Assembly: GCA_026707185.1 (NCBI GenBank)
Contig: JAPOXI010000043.1
Span: 1-27,721, forward strand
DNA length: 27,721 nucleotides
Source of the DNA: Chloroflexota bacterium
Lineage (GTDB): Bacteria > Chloroflexota > UBA11872
Direction of reading: 5' to 3'
The notes below the pieces were generated by a model that saw only the letters and a program-made list of their open reading frames with translations, had not been told where the DNA came from and did no database searches. Numbering within the stretch: the first letter of the stretch is position 1; each line of letters begins with the position of its first letter. The position numbers were made by a program, and so were the translations under genes. Positions 14,831 to 22,274 of the stretch are shown in pieces.

Positions 14831-15898
14831 CTAGCCAATCGCGAGCATCCGGTCGATCGACCGGCGGGCGCGCAGTCGGATGTCCTCGGGAACCTCGATC
14901 TGCTCGCGATTCTCCCGCAGCGACACCAGCACGTGTTCAAGCGTGATCTCGTTCATGTGCGGACAACGAACCGAGCAAAGGCGCAACATGTCCTTGTCCG
15001 GGGCCTCGGCGGCAATGTTGTCGCCCATGCTGCACTCGGTCAGCAGCAAGTAGCGCGGCGCTTCAACCTCACGGACGTAACGGGTCATGGCGGCCGTCGA
15101 GCCTGAGAAGTCCGACGCGTCCACCACCTCGGGACTGCACTCCGGATGGGCCAGCACGACGACATCCGAGAACTGCTCGCGTACCGCCTGGACATCCTCA
15201 ACCGTGAACTTCTCGTGCACCTCGCAGCGGCCGGTCCAGCCCACGATGTCGTAGTGCACGCCATTGCTGGCGGCCTCGGCCCGCGCGTCGGCCGATACCG
15301 GCGCGGTGCTGGGCAACACAATGGACTTGCCCGTCTCCCGCGCCACGTTCTTCGCCAGGTACTCGTCCGGAAGGAAGATGACAAGGTCGGATTCAAGCGA
15401 TTCCACGACCTTGGCCGCGTTGCTCGACGTGCAGCACACATCCACCTCGGCCTTCACGTCCGCATAGGTGTTGATGTAGGCCACGATTGGCGCATCGGGG
15501 TATCGAGCCCGTAAACCACGCACGTCGTCCGCGGTAATGGATTCGGCCAGCGAGCAACCGGCTCGCAGCGCCGGCAGCAGCACGGTGCGCTCGGGGTTCA
15601 GAATCTTGGCCGTCTCGGCCATGAAGCGCACGCCGCAGAAGATGATCGGGTCCGCCTCGGTCGTGGCCGCCACCCGGCTCAACTCCAGCGAGTCGCCGGT
15701 GTAGTCGCACACGGAGTGATAGAGCGCCGGCTCCATGTAGTTGTGACCCAGGATGACTGCCCCGCGCTCGACTTTCAGCCGGTTGATGCGGTACGCCAGC
15801 TCGGCTTTAACGTCCACTTCAAACTCAGGCACGATGCCGTCGAGCTTGGCGCGGAGCGCGGCCCTCGTGGACTCTAGGGTGGCCGTATCCAGGCTCAT
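14831..15898 (-). CDS. nadA: Quinolinate synthase A
   Basis: Condenses iminoaspartate with dihydroxyacetone phosphate to quinolinate in de novo NAD synthesis, using an oxygen-sensitive 4Fe-4S cluster. In the 355-residue product the family motifs appear as ILGHNYMEPALYH, DYTGDSLELSR, IIFCGVRFMAETAKIL, AGCSLAES, INTYADVKAEVDVCCTSSNA, LAHPECSPEV and CSVRCPHMNEITLEHV. The cluster cysteines are expected in VCCTSSN, HPECSPE and CSVRCPHM. ATG 15898 is preferred to the longer GTG 15934 because it forms an ATGA overlap with the small ORF upstream and the extra 12 residues are not conserved in the family. nadB and nadC are not in the window. The nearby Fe-S assembly genes would serve it, but are on a separate transcript. 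Confidence 0.95.
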   Translation of the reverse strand: MSLDTATLESTRAALRAKLDGIVPEFEVDVKAELAYRINRLKVERGAVILGHNYMEPALYHSVCDYTGDSLELSRVAATTEADPIIFCGVRFMAETAKILNPERTVLLPALRAGCSLAESITADDVRGLRARYPDAPIVAYINTYADVKAEVDVCCTSSNAAKVVESLESDLVIFLPDEYLAKNVARETGKSIVLPSTAPVSADARAEAASNGVHYDIVGWTGRCEVHEKFTVEDVQAVREQFSDVVVLAHPECSPEVVDASDFSGSTAAMTRYVREVEAPRYLLLTECSMGDNIAAEAPDKDMLRLCSVRCPHMNEITLEHVLVSLRENREQIEVPEDIRLRARRSIDRMLAIG

Positions 15899-16059
15899 GA
15901 CAACACTCGCTGGCGCGTTACGGCGACCGCCCACGCCATTCGGTGGAGGGTAATCAACCCTACGGCTTGAGCCGTGGGAATGGTCACGAGCGCCAGCCCG
16001 ACCAAGATCAGTGTCCAGAATTCTCGCACACCAGACCGTCCCATGGGCAAGCGTTCCAT
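15895..16059 (-). CDS. 54-residue membrane smORF coupled to nadA
   Basis: ATG 16059 opens a 54-codon frame lying 9 bases after the phosphofructokinase stop, and its TGA overlaps the nadA ATG as ATGA. The peptide has a basic N-terminus (MERLPMGRSGVREFW), a hydrophobic stretch at about residues 15-38 (TLILVGLALVTIPTAQAV), and an amphipathic basic tail ending RQRVLS. The tight packing on both sides argues for a real translated gene: it fills the gap exactly and would couple nadA translation to it. ATG at codon 6 is an alternative. No good Shine-Dalgarno site is present, and I recognise no family. It could instead be only a translational relay. Confidence 0.55.
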   Translation of the reverse strand: MERLPMGRSGVREFWTLILVGLALVTIPTAQAVGLITLHRMAWAVAVTRQRVLS

Positions 16060-16068
16060 GGCTTCGGG

Positions 16069-17100
16069 CTAGGCGAAGAGGTGCAACAACTCCAGGTAGG
16101 AGTCATCCAGCGGTCGCGTCCGGCCGGCAATCTCAACCAACGGTACAGGTTTGATGTTCGATCCCTGCTGTGCGGCCATCTGGCCGCGCTGTCCGCTGGC
16201 GAGATATTCGACGGCCGCTACGCCCAGGCGCGTCCCCAGGACTCGGTCGAACGTGGTCGGCGGTCCACCGCGCTGGAGATGTCCCAGGACACTTGATCGC
16301 GTCTCGATCTCTGTCGCTTTCTCGATTGTGCGAGCAAGGCTCTCACCCACGCTGCGCGCGGCCAGCACGATGTGGCCGAACTCGTCAGTTGCCTGCACGC
16401 CGGCTTCGCCGACTTCCAGCCCGTCGATCTCGGCGCCTTCGGCCACCACGACGATGCTGTACGCACGCCCGGCCTCGTAGCGCCGCCGGACGTGCGCAAC
16501 GAACTCGTCGCATCTGCTGCGCTGCTCTGGCACGGCTATGAAGTCGGCTCCGCCCGCAAGGCCGCCCACCGCCGCAAGCCAGCCGGCCTGGCGTCCCATC
16601 GTCTCCACCACCGTCGCGCGGTGATGCGACATGGTGGTAGTTCGCAGGCGGGCTATCGACGCCGCGATCGTCTCCACCGCGGTGTCAAACCCGATGCACA
16701 TGTCCGTGCCCGGCACATCGTTGTCGATGGTCTTCGGGATCCCCACGACCGGCATGCCATCCCCGGCCAGCGCACCGGCCACGGACAACGTGTCGTCACC
16801 ACCGATGGCGACCAGGCCGTGAAGGCCCATGTCGTCGAATACCGACGCGGCCCTGGCGTAGGTCTCGGGCGTTCGCAGGGGATTCGTGCGTGAACTGCCG
16901 AGCAACGTTCCGCCGACATCCAGAAAACCGTCGGTGTTCTCGATGGCTAGCGGCGTTCCGTTGCGGTCCAGGACACCGGCCCAGCCATCGTGAATGCCAG
17001 TGACCGACCAGCCGCGATCCAGGCTGGCCCGCGTCACCGCCCGGATTGCGGCATTGAGCCCCGGGCAGTCCCCGCCGCCCGTCAGAACTCCGATGTGCAC
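16069..17100 (-). CDS. Diphosphate (PPi)-type 6-phosphofructokinase
   Basis: Phosphorylates fructose 6-phosphate at C1 in glycolysis. The 343-residue protein starts HIGVLTGGGDCPGLNAAIR and has GIPKTIDNDVPGTD, ETMGRQAGWLA and LGHLQRGG, the fructose-phosphate and catalytic motifs. Two residues decide the phosphate donor in this family: the motif after the second strand is GGDDT with Asp103, not GGDG, and the catalytic loop is PKTIDND with Lys123, not PGTIDND. Both are the signature of PPi-dependent, reversible enzymes. GTG 17100 is the start, with GAGGT 7 bases upstream; a longer frame reaches 17172 but has no family similarity. Donor assignment is by analogy with characterised enzymes and needs assay. 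Confidence 0.9.
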   Translation of the reverse strand: MHIGVLTGGGDCPGLNAAIRAVTRASLDRGWSVTGIHDGWAGVLDRNGTPLAIENTDGFLDVGGTLLGSSRTNPLRTPETYARAASVFDDMGLHGLVAIGGDDTLSVAGALAGDGMPVVGIPKTIDNDVPGTDMCIGFDTAVETIAASIARLRTTTMSHHRATVVETMGRQAGWLAAVGGLAGGADFIAVPEQRSRCDEFVAHVRRRYEAGRAYSIVVVAEGAEIDGLEVGEAGVQATDEFGHIVLAARSVGESLARTIEKATEIETRSSVLGHLQRGGPPTTFDRVLGTRLGVAAVEYLASGQRGQMAAQQGSNIKPVPLVEIAGRTRPLDDSYLELLHLFA

Positions 17101-17204
17101 AGGTGAACCTCGCGTGCCGACTGTCTGATTCAACCATAACCCCACGCGCCGCGGTGGCGCGCCCGATACCATGATGGTCGTCTGCCATCCGTGAAAAGAG
17201 CGGT

Positions 17205-17783
17205 ATGGACGTCTATACAGCTATCCGCGGCCGCCGCAGCATCACTGGGCTAACTGAGGATGCCCCGTCCCGCGCGGCGATCGACAGAATCATTCAAGCT
17301 TCTGTTTGGGCGCCAAATCACCATCTCACCGAACCCTGGCGCTTCCACGTCCTGCGCGGCTCGGCCCGCGACGAGATGGGTGCCATGGTTGCCGATCGTC
17401 TGGAATCAGAACTGGATCCGGACGATCCGGCGTCCGCTCCATCAATCCGCTCTGCCCGCGTCCGGCTCCGGCGGTCGCCCGTGGTGATTGTCGTCAGCCA
17501 GGTCTGGTCCGATGATCCCGTGACGAACCTTGAGGACTATGCCTCCGTCTGTTGCGCAACCCAGAATCTGATGCTGGCGGCGCACGCTGAAGGTCTCGCT
17601 ACCAAGTGGCGAACGGGAGAGATGTGCGACTTCGCGGCCTGCAAGGACTTTCTCGGCCTGGATCAGAAAGACCGCATCGTCGGGTACATCTATCTCGGAC
17701 ACCCATCACCCGCGATCGGGCCAGATCGGCGTGAGAGGCAGCCGGCGCCGGTCGAGTGGCTTGGATGGGACGACGATGCCTGA
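17205..17783 (+). CDS. Nitroreductase family FMN protein
   Basis: A 192-residue flavoprotein of the nitroreductase fold, usually a homodimer binding FMN and using NAD(P)H. Family motifs are the N-terminal AIRGRRSI (FMN phosphate binding), WAPNHHLTEPWRFHVL, the central ATQNLMLAAHAEGLATKW and the C-terminal IVGYIYLGHP. Substrates range from nitroaromatics and quinones to unknown metabolites; nothing here identifies one. ATG 17205 is preceded by AAAAGAG about 6 bases upstream. The gene is divergent from pfk (104 bases between starts) and 32 bases upstream of the amidase on the same strand, suggesting a two-gene unit. Confidence 0.9.
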   Translation: MDVYTAIRGRRSITGLTEDAPSRAAIDRIIQASVWAPNHHLTEPWRFHVLRGSARDEMGAMVADRLESELDPDDPASAPSIRSARVRLRRSPVVIVVSQVWSDDPVTNLEDYASVCCATQNLMLAAHAEGLATKWRTGEMCDFAACKDFLGLDQKDRIVGYIYLGHPSPAIGPDRRERQPAPVEWLGWDDDA

Positions 17784-17815
17784 TGGAGCCCGGCCGCTCC
17801 TAGGAAGACCGACGC

Positions 17816-19240
17816 ATGCTCCCAGGTAACGAGCTCGCCCGCCTGTCGATCTCGGAAGTCGGCGCGCTGATCGCCGCCGGTGAAGTCAGTCCGGTCGAGG
17901 TCACGCGCAACTCCCTGGACCGGCTTGACCGCTACACCGGCCCTCTGGGCGCGACAACCGCAATACTCCACGACTCGGCGCTGGCCGACGCCCGCCGCGC
18001 CGAGCGTGAAATCCTGGCCGGCGACTACCGCGGCCCTATCCACGGCGTACCGCTCGGCATCAAGGATCTGGCCGACGTGGCCGGCTCCGTAACCACCGCC
18101 GGTTCCACCGTCTTTGGCAGCGAGCCGGCCAGCGTGGACGCCGAATTGGTCCGAGGTCTTCGCAGAGCCGGCGCCGTGATCGCCTGTAAGTTGAACTGCG
18201 ACGAATTCGCCTACCACCCAACGGGTGCGACGTCGCAGATGGGACCCTCCCGCAACCCTTGGAATACAGAGATGGTCTCTGGCGGCTCCAGCGGAGGCAC
18301 CGGCTCGGCGGTGGCGGCTGGCCTGATCTACGGGGGACTGGGCACCGATACCGGCGGCTCCATCCGCCTACCCTCCGCTCTATGTGGCTTGGTCGGTATC
18401 AAGCCGACCTACGGGCGTGTCAGCTTGGAAGGCCTGTGCCTGCTCAGCCCTAGCTTCGACACGCCGGGGCCAATGGCTCGAACGACACGCGATGCTGCCG
18501 TGATGCTGCAGGCCATGGCCGATCCCGTGACCGACGAGACCATTGCCACCGCCAACCGCGCCGCTCACCTCACCAGCGAGATACCGGTTGGCGTAGAGGG
18601 TTTGCGCGTAGGCGTGCCGTCCAACTATTTCTTCGAAGATCTGGATCCCGAAGTTGAGCGCATCGTCCGTGGTGCCGTGGACGCCCTGGGCATCCTGGGC
18701 GGTGAAATGGTGCAGGTTGGGATGCCGTCGGCGCCCGACCTGGCGCTGTCGCAGCGCGGCATTCTGACCATTGAGGCTTACCAGAATGTGCTTGGCGCCA
18801 CCGGGGGCGATGTCACCCGCGTGAACCCGACGCTCCGAAACCGGCTGAAGCTCGGTCTGGAAGAGGCCATGCGTCCCGGCGAAGACATCCAGGTCACCCT
18901 GGGCCGCCTGCGCAGTCAGCGCGATGACGCCCTCGCCGTCTTCCGAAGAGCCGCCGGCACGGTGGATGTGCTGGTGGCGCCGGTGCTACAGCGACCGCCG
19001 CCACGGATTGACGACGCGCTGACCGACTACCACTGGATGCCCAACCTGACCCGGCCGTTCAACGCCACCCATCAGCCGGTGGTCGCCGTGCCCTGTGGCT
19101 GGACGGACGCTGGCCTCCCCGTCGGCTTGCAGATCGTGGCGGCCAAGTACCGCGAGCGCACCGCCCTGCGCGTGGCCTACGCCTACGAGCAGTCGGACCA
19201 CGCGCCCGAACGCCGCTGGCCCAACCTCCGGACGGCGTAG
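17816..19240 (+). CDS. Amidase (amidase signature family, GatA-like)
   Basis: Hydrolyses a carboxylic amide through a Ser-cisSer-Lys triad. The triad is visible at Lys83 (GIKD), Ser158 (GGSSGG) and Ser182 (DTGGSIR), with the same 75- and 99-residue spacings as in GatA. The 474-residue length is normal. Other family pieces are HGVPLGIKD, SRNPWNTEMVSGGSSGG and PSALCGLVGIKPTYGRVS. No gatB or gatC is adjacent, so this may be a stand-alone amidase with an unknown small-molecule substrate rather than the tRNA amidotransferase subunit, though distant gatB/C cannot be excluded. ATG 17816 fits the family N-terminus. It ends 10 bases from the convergent YbjQ gene. Confidence 0.93.
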   Translation: MLPGNELARLSISEVGALIAAGEVSPVEVTRNSLDRLDRYTGPLGATTAILHDSALADARRAEREILAGDYRGPIHGVPLGIKDLADVAGSVTTAGSTVFGSEPASVDAELVRGLRRAGAVIACKLNCDEFAYHPTGATSQMGPSRNPWNTEMVSGGSSGGTGSAVAAGLIYGGLGTDTGGSIRLPSALCGLVGIKPTYGRVSLEGLCLLSPSFDTPGPMARTTRDAAVMLQAMADPVTDETIATANRAAHLTSEIPVGVEGLRVGVPSNYFFEDLDPEVERIVRGAVDALGILGGEMVQVGMPSAPDLALSQRGILTIEAYQNVLGATGGDVTRVNPTLRNRLKLGLEEAMRPGEDIQVTLGRLRSQRDDALAVFRRAAGTVDVLVAPVLQRPPPRIDDALTDYHWMPNLTRPFNATHQPVVAVPCGWTDAGLPVGLQIVAAKYRERTALRVAYAYEQSDHAPERRWPNLRTA

Positions 19241-19250
19241 GCCCGCGCGT

Positions 19251-19568
19251 CTAGCCCTTCAGACGCACGGCTGTTCCGTAGGCCAGCAATTCGGCGGTGC
19301 CCTGCATCACGTCGGCGGTGTTGTAGCGGACCTGTACCACGGCGTCGGCGCCCAGCTTTTCCGCCTCGGCCACCATCCGGTTTAGCGCTTCCGCCCGCGC
19401 CGTGGTCAGCAACTCGGCGTATTCGTGCACTTCGCCGCCCACGATCGTGCGCAGCCCGGCCACGATGTCTCGCCCCACGCCCCGCGTGCGCACCGTGCTG
19501 CCCTGCACGATGTCAATGACTTCGGCGATTTCACGCCCCGGCACGGATTCGGTCGTTACGACGATCAC
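19251..19568 (-). CDS. YbjQ/DUF74 family protein
   Basis: A 105-residue protein of the YbjQ (DUF74) family, annotated in databases as a putative heavy-metal-binding domain; structures in the family are homopentamers. The signature VTTESVPGREIAEVIDIVQGSTV opens the protein, followed by GRDIVAGLRTIVGGEVHEYAELL and ADAVVQVRYNTADVMQGTAELLAYGTAV. True function is not established. GTG 19568 has a very strong AAGGAGGAG site about 6 bases upstream, which reaches into the end of the sugar kinase gene 11 bases away, so the two are probably co-transcribed and YbjQ may be made at a higher level. Confidence 0.92.
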   Translation of the reverse strand: MIVVTTESVPGREIAEVIDIVQGSTVRTRGVGRDIVAGLRTIVGGEVHEYAELLTTARAEALNRMVAEAEKLGADAVVQVRYNTADVMQGTAELLAYGTAVRLKG

Positions 19569-19579
19569 GCAACTCCTCC

Positions 19580-20578
19580 TTACGAAGCTGGCGGCGTCGC
19601 TTCGACGGACTCCAGCACCGCGACCACATCATCCCACCCAAGTTCGGCCGCCCGCGCCTGCACCTCCGCCCGATACGGAAGGCTTACGAGCGGTCCCACC
19701 CGCTCCACCTTGAGCCCCGCCACCACAGTCGCCAGCCGGGCTGACGTCGAAGGGTTCTGACCCAGGAGTTCGCCAACCGCCAGTCCCCCGGCGAAGGCGT
19801 CGCCGCCGCCCTGTGCGCCTTCGACGATTCGCGCAACGGTCGGCAGGCGGATCTCGCCGTCGGCCCAGGCCACGTACGCGCCCGCCTCGGCCATCGACAC
19901 CGCCGCCACACGCGGCCCTTGGTCCAGCAGCCGGGCCGCCGTCGATTCGGGGTCGACAGTGCCGAAGACCGCCTGTCCCTCGTCGAACCCGCACAGGGCC
20001 ACGTCCACCAGCGGCAACACCTCGTCGGCCGCCTCGGCCGCCGCCGGACCGTCCCAAATTTGCGGTCTGAAATTGAGGTCGAAGGCCACCAGGGCCCCCG
20101 CGGCCCGTCCGCGCTCCGCCAGCCGGCGCGTTGCCTGCCGGGAAGTGGCCGAGATGGCCTGCGCAATGCCGTTCAGGTGAACCATCTCCACACCGTCCAG
20201 GTCGATCTGTTCCATGTCCGCCGGGCTCATGGTGGATGCCGCGCTGTGACGTCGGTAGTACCAGATGCTGTAGGCGCCCTGGCCGCCCTGCTCGACGACG
20301 TACAGGCCGGTCGGCCCGCCGCCGCGTTCCACATAGCGCAGGTCAACACCGAGGCCGCGAAACTGTCCCGCTAGGTAGTCGCCGAACGGATCCTCGCCGA
20401 GCCGAGTCACGATTGCGCTGGGTACGCCCAGACGATGAACTGCGACCGCCACGTTTAGCGCGTCGCCCGAATACGAGCGTTCAAGGACTGGGGCGTCGGC
20501 AAGCGGAGCCTGAGCCGAGAGTTCGATCATGACCTCGCCCATGCTGACGAGACGCGGTGTGGCGCTATGGCTTGTCAT
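19580..20578 (-). CDS. PfkB-family sugar kinase, probably 2-keto-3-deoxygluconate kinase
   Basis: A 332-residue ribokinase-fold kinase. SYSGDALNVAVAVHRLG at the N-terminus and WYYRRHSAAS at about 106-115 match KDG kinases, where the YYR region contacts the acid-sugar substrate. The anion hole and catalytic aspartate are in AQGGGDAFAGG with Asp250; the usual GAGD is GGGD. It would phosphorylate a 2-keto-3-deoxy sugar acid for aldol cleavage; a fructokinase role is possible but less likely. ATG 20578 begins 3 bases after the lipoprotein stop; ATG at codon 13 is an alternative start. An acid-sugar dehydratase candidate, which could supply its substrate, lies at 25.7 kb. Confidence 0.85.
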   Translation of the reverse strand: MTSHSATPRLVSMGEVMIELSAQAPLADAPVLERSYSGDALNVAVAVHRLGVPSAIVTRLGEDPFGDYLAGQFRGLGVDLRYVERGGGPTGLYVVEQGGQGAYSIWYYRRHSAASTMSPADMEQIDLDGVEMVHLNGIAQAISATSRQATRRLAERGRAAGALVAFDLNFRPQIWDGPAAAEAADEVLPLVDVALCGFDEGQAVFGTVDPESTAARLLDQGPRVAAVSMAEAGAYVAWADGEIRLPTVARIVEGAQGGGDAFAGGLAVGELLGQNPSTSARLATVVAGLKVERVGPLVSLPYRAEVQARAAELGWDDVVAVLESVEATPPAS

Positions 20579-20581
20579 GGG

Positions 20582-21100
20582 TCAGATTCGAACGCGGGCG
20601 CTACGGGCCACTCGTCGAATCTGCAGCATCGCCCCCGTCTGCTTGGCCTGGGAGCGCGTGACCGCGCGCTGGAAGAGACGATTGGCCTCGATCACGTTTC
20701 CCTCCTCGATCATCATGATCACCTGATCCAAGGCCGTTACCAAGTCGCTCAGACCCTCCACGAAGTCTTCGTGATGGCGTTCCAGTCCCTTCGGCGGCTG
20801 GATCTGTTCCAGCTTGGCCACGACAGCGGCATTGGAGGCACGCAACTCACGATAAATCCCGAGATAGGCGCCAGCGTCGCGCGAGCCGCTCGCGATCAAC
20901 GAGTTGAACCGCTCGCCCAGCAACGCATCGTCGCCGGCGGTGCTGTCCCGCAGGTCGTTCAGTTCGGTCAGGTAGACCGCGACGGCCTGACCATCGACTG
21001 TCTCACAGGCCGCTCCGAAGATCAGCGCTCCAGCCGACAGCGCGCCACCGACCACAACGTCCCGCCGACCCGGGCGCCACCTCGGGCTGCGGGCGGTCAT
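20582..21100 (-). CDS. Putative exported helical protein with Tat/lipoprotein-like signal
   Basis: A 172-residue protein. The N-terminus has twin arginines at 12-13 (GRRDVVVGG), a hydrophobic stretch and then GAAC with Cys32, an imperfect lipobox, so it may be exported by Tat and lipid-anchored; neither is certain because the -3 residue is Gly. The mature part is almost all helix with the pattern IQPPKGLERHHEDFVEGL near 100-117 and ALDQVIMMIEEGN, seen in many uncharacterised four-helix secreted proteins. No metal site is obvious. ATG 21100 is preceded by GGAG very close by. It lies 127 bases after the sialidase-like gene and is tightly joined to the sugar kinase. Confidence 0.75.
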   Translation of the reverse strand: MTARSPRWRPGRRDVVVGGALSAGALIFGAACETVDGQAVAVYLTELNDLRDSTAGDDALLGERFNSLIASGSRDAGAYLGIYRELRASNAAVVAKLEQIQPPKGLERHHEDFVEGLSDLVTALDQVIMMIEEGNVIEANRLFQRAVTRSQAKQTGAMLQIRRVARSARVRI

Positions 21101-21227
21101 CTCCGGTCGCCCCGTCGGATTGAGCGACGTCGGCGGCTGCGTAGAGCCCGCAGAATCAAAGTGGCCCCCGAGTTCGAGAACATACGGTCAGTTTGGCGGA
21201 GCTTGTCCGTGAATGCGAGTTCTTTGC

Positions 21228-22274
21228 CTACCCCGCGTGCAGCCATTCGAGATCGAATCGCGCCCAGCGCAGCCGCTCGTACTCGCCCACGCTGCCCGCT
21301 TCGTAGAGACAGCCCAGTGTCCCGTCTGGTAGCTCGCAGAGGTCCGAATAGGCGGCCCGACCGTCGTGCAGCACATGGCCTGACGACCACGTCTGGCCGC
21401 CGTCCGAACTGGATCGAACCGTTAGTCGCTCCCGGGCGCGGCTGGCGGCGTTGCTAAACACCAGCCGGTCGCCGCCGACACCCAGCACGGCCCCCTGGCA
21501 AATGGGGTCGATCAGATCGTGCCAGCCAAAGGCGTCGAAGCTCTCGCCCTCGTCGTGGCTGACTGCGAAGGCCCGCCGGTACTCGCCCAGGTAGTTGCGC
21601 TCGTTCAAATACACGCGGCCGTCAGCCAGCTGCGCGGCCATGCACTCGTTCGTTCCCGGTTGGGCCACGCCTCCCAGGCGCCAGGTCTCGCCGTGGTCGT
21701 CGCTCAGGATGACGTGCGAGATGTAGGGGTCGGTGGCCCGGTCGAAGTTCTGTCCGATGACGTGGTACGAGGGGATGAGCAGCCGCCCCGAGGCCAGCTG
21801 CAACCCATGCCCCGGCCCGGTGCCGTACCAGGTCCACCCCGGCAGCTTGACCTCGGCCGTCATTTCGCGTGGCTCGGCCCACGTCTCACCGTCGTCGTCG
21901 CTGCTGGTCAGCCACACCGTGCGCGGCGCCTTGCCCGCGCAAATCATGGTTTCCGGACCGTCGGCGTTGTTGCGGCAGAACCACAGCCAGATCGTGCCGG
22001 TCGTCGAGTCAACCACCGGCGCGGGATTGCCGGCCACGTTGCCGCCGCCGGGCACCGCCACGCGCAGGTCATCGAACGTCTGCCCGTTGTCGCGACTGCG
22101 ACGCACGACCAGGTCGATATCCCCGGTGTCGTGCTGCGAGTTCCGCCGCCCTTCGGCAATCGCGAGCAGCGTCCCCCGGGTCGTGACCACCAGCGCGGGG
22201 ATCCGAAACGTGTGGTAGCCGAGCGTCCCGCTCGTGAACAGGTCCGTCTGAATAGGGCCCGGCTCAGTGGTCAA
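21228..22274 (-). CDS. Sialidase-fold glycosidase (GH33/BNR repeat family)
   Basis: A six-bladed beta-propeller of about 348 residues. It has the sialidase FRIP motif (YHTFRIPALV), the acid/base region DTGDIDLVVRRS, five Asp-boxes (SRDNGQTF, SDDDGETW, SDDHGETW, SHDEGESF, SSDGGQTW), GPGHGLQL, and later Arg and Tyr positions (NERNY, ERLTVRSS, GRAAYSDL) expected for the carboxylate-binding Arg triad and catalytic Tyr. It probably cleaves sialic acid or a related acidic sugar. No signal peptide is visible, so action inside the cell is likely. The start is uncertain: TTG 22274 overlaps the GH127 stop by 11 bases and begins just before the conserved domain; ATG 22325 would give 17 more unconserved residues and a 62-base overlap. 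Confidence 0.88.
   Translation of the reverse strand: MTTEPGPIQTDLFTSGTLGYHTFRIPALVVTTRGTLLAIAEGRRNSQHDTGDIDLVVRRSRDNGQTFDDLRVAVPGGGNVAGNPAPVVDSTTGTIWLWFCRNNADGPETMICAGKAPRTVWLTSSDDDGETWAEPREMTAEVKLPGWTWYGTGPGHGLQLASGRLLIPSYHVIGQNFDRATDPYISHVILSDDHGETWRLGGVAQPGTNECMAAQLADGRVYLNERNYLGEYRRAFAVSHDEGESFDAFGWHDLIDPICQGAVLGVGGDRLVFSNAASRARERLTVRSSSDGGQTWSSGHVLHDGRAAYSDLCELPDGTLGCLYEAGSVGEYERLRWARFDLEWLHAG

Noticed and set aside
15962..15975. ACGGCT-TG-AGCCGT inverted repeat
   Set aside because: It falls inside the smORF reading frame and has no T-run; short palindromes of this size are common in GC-rich DNA.
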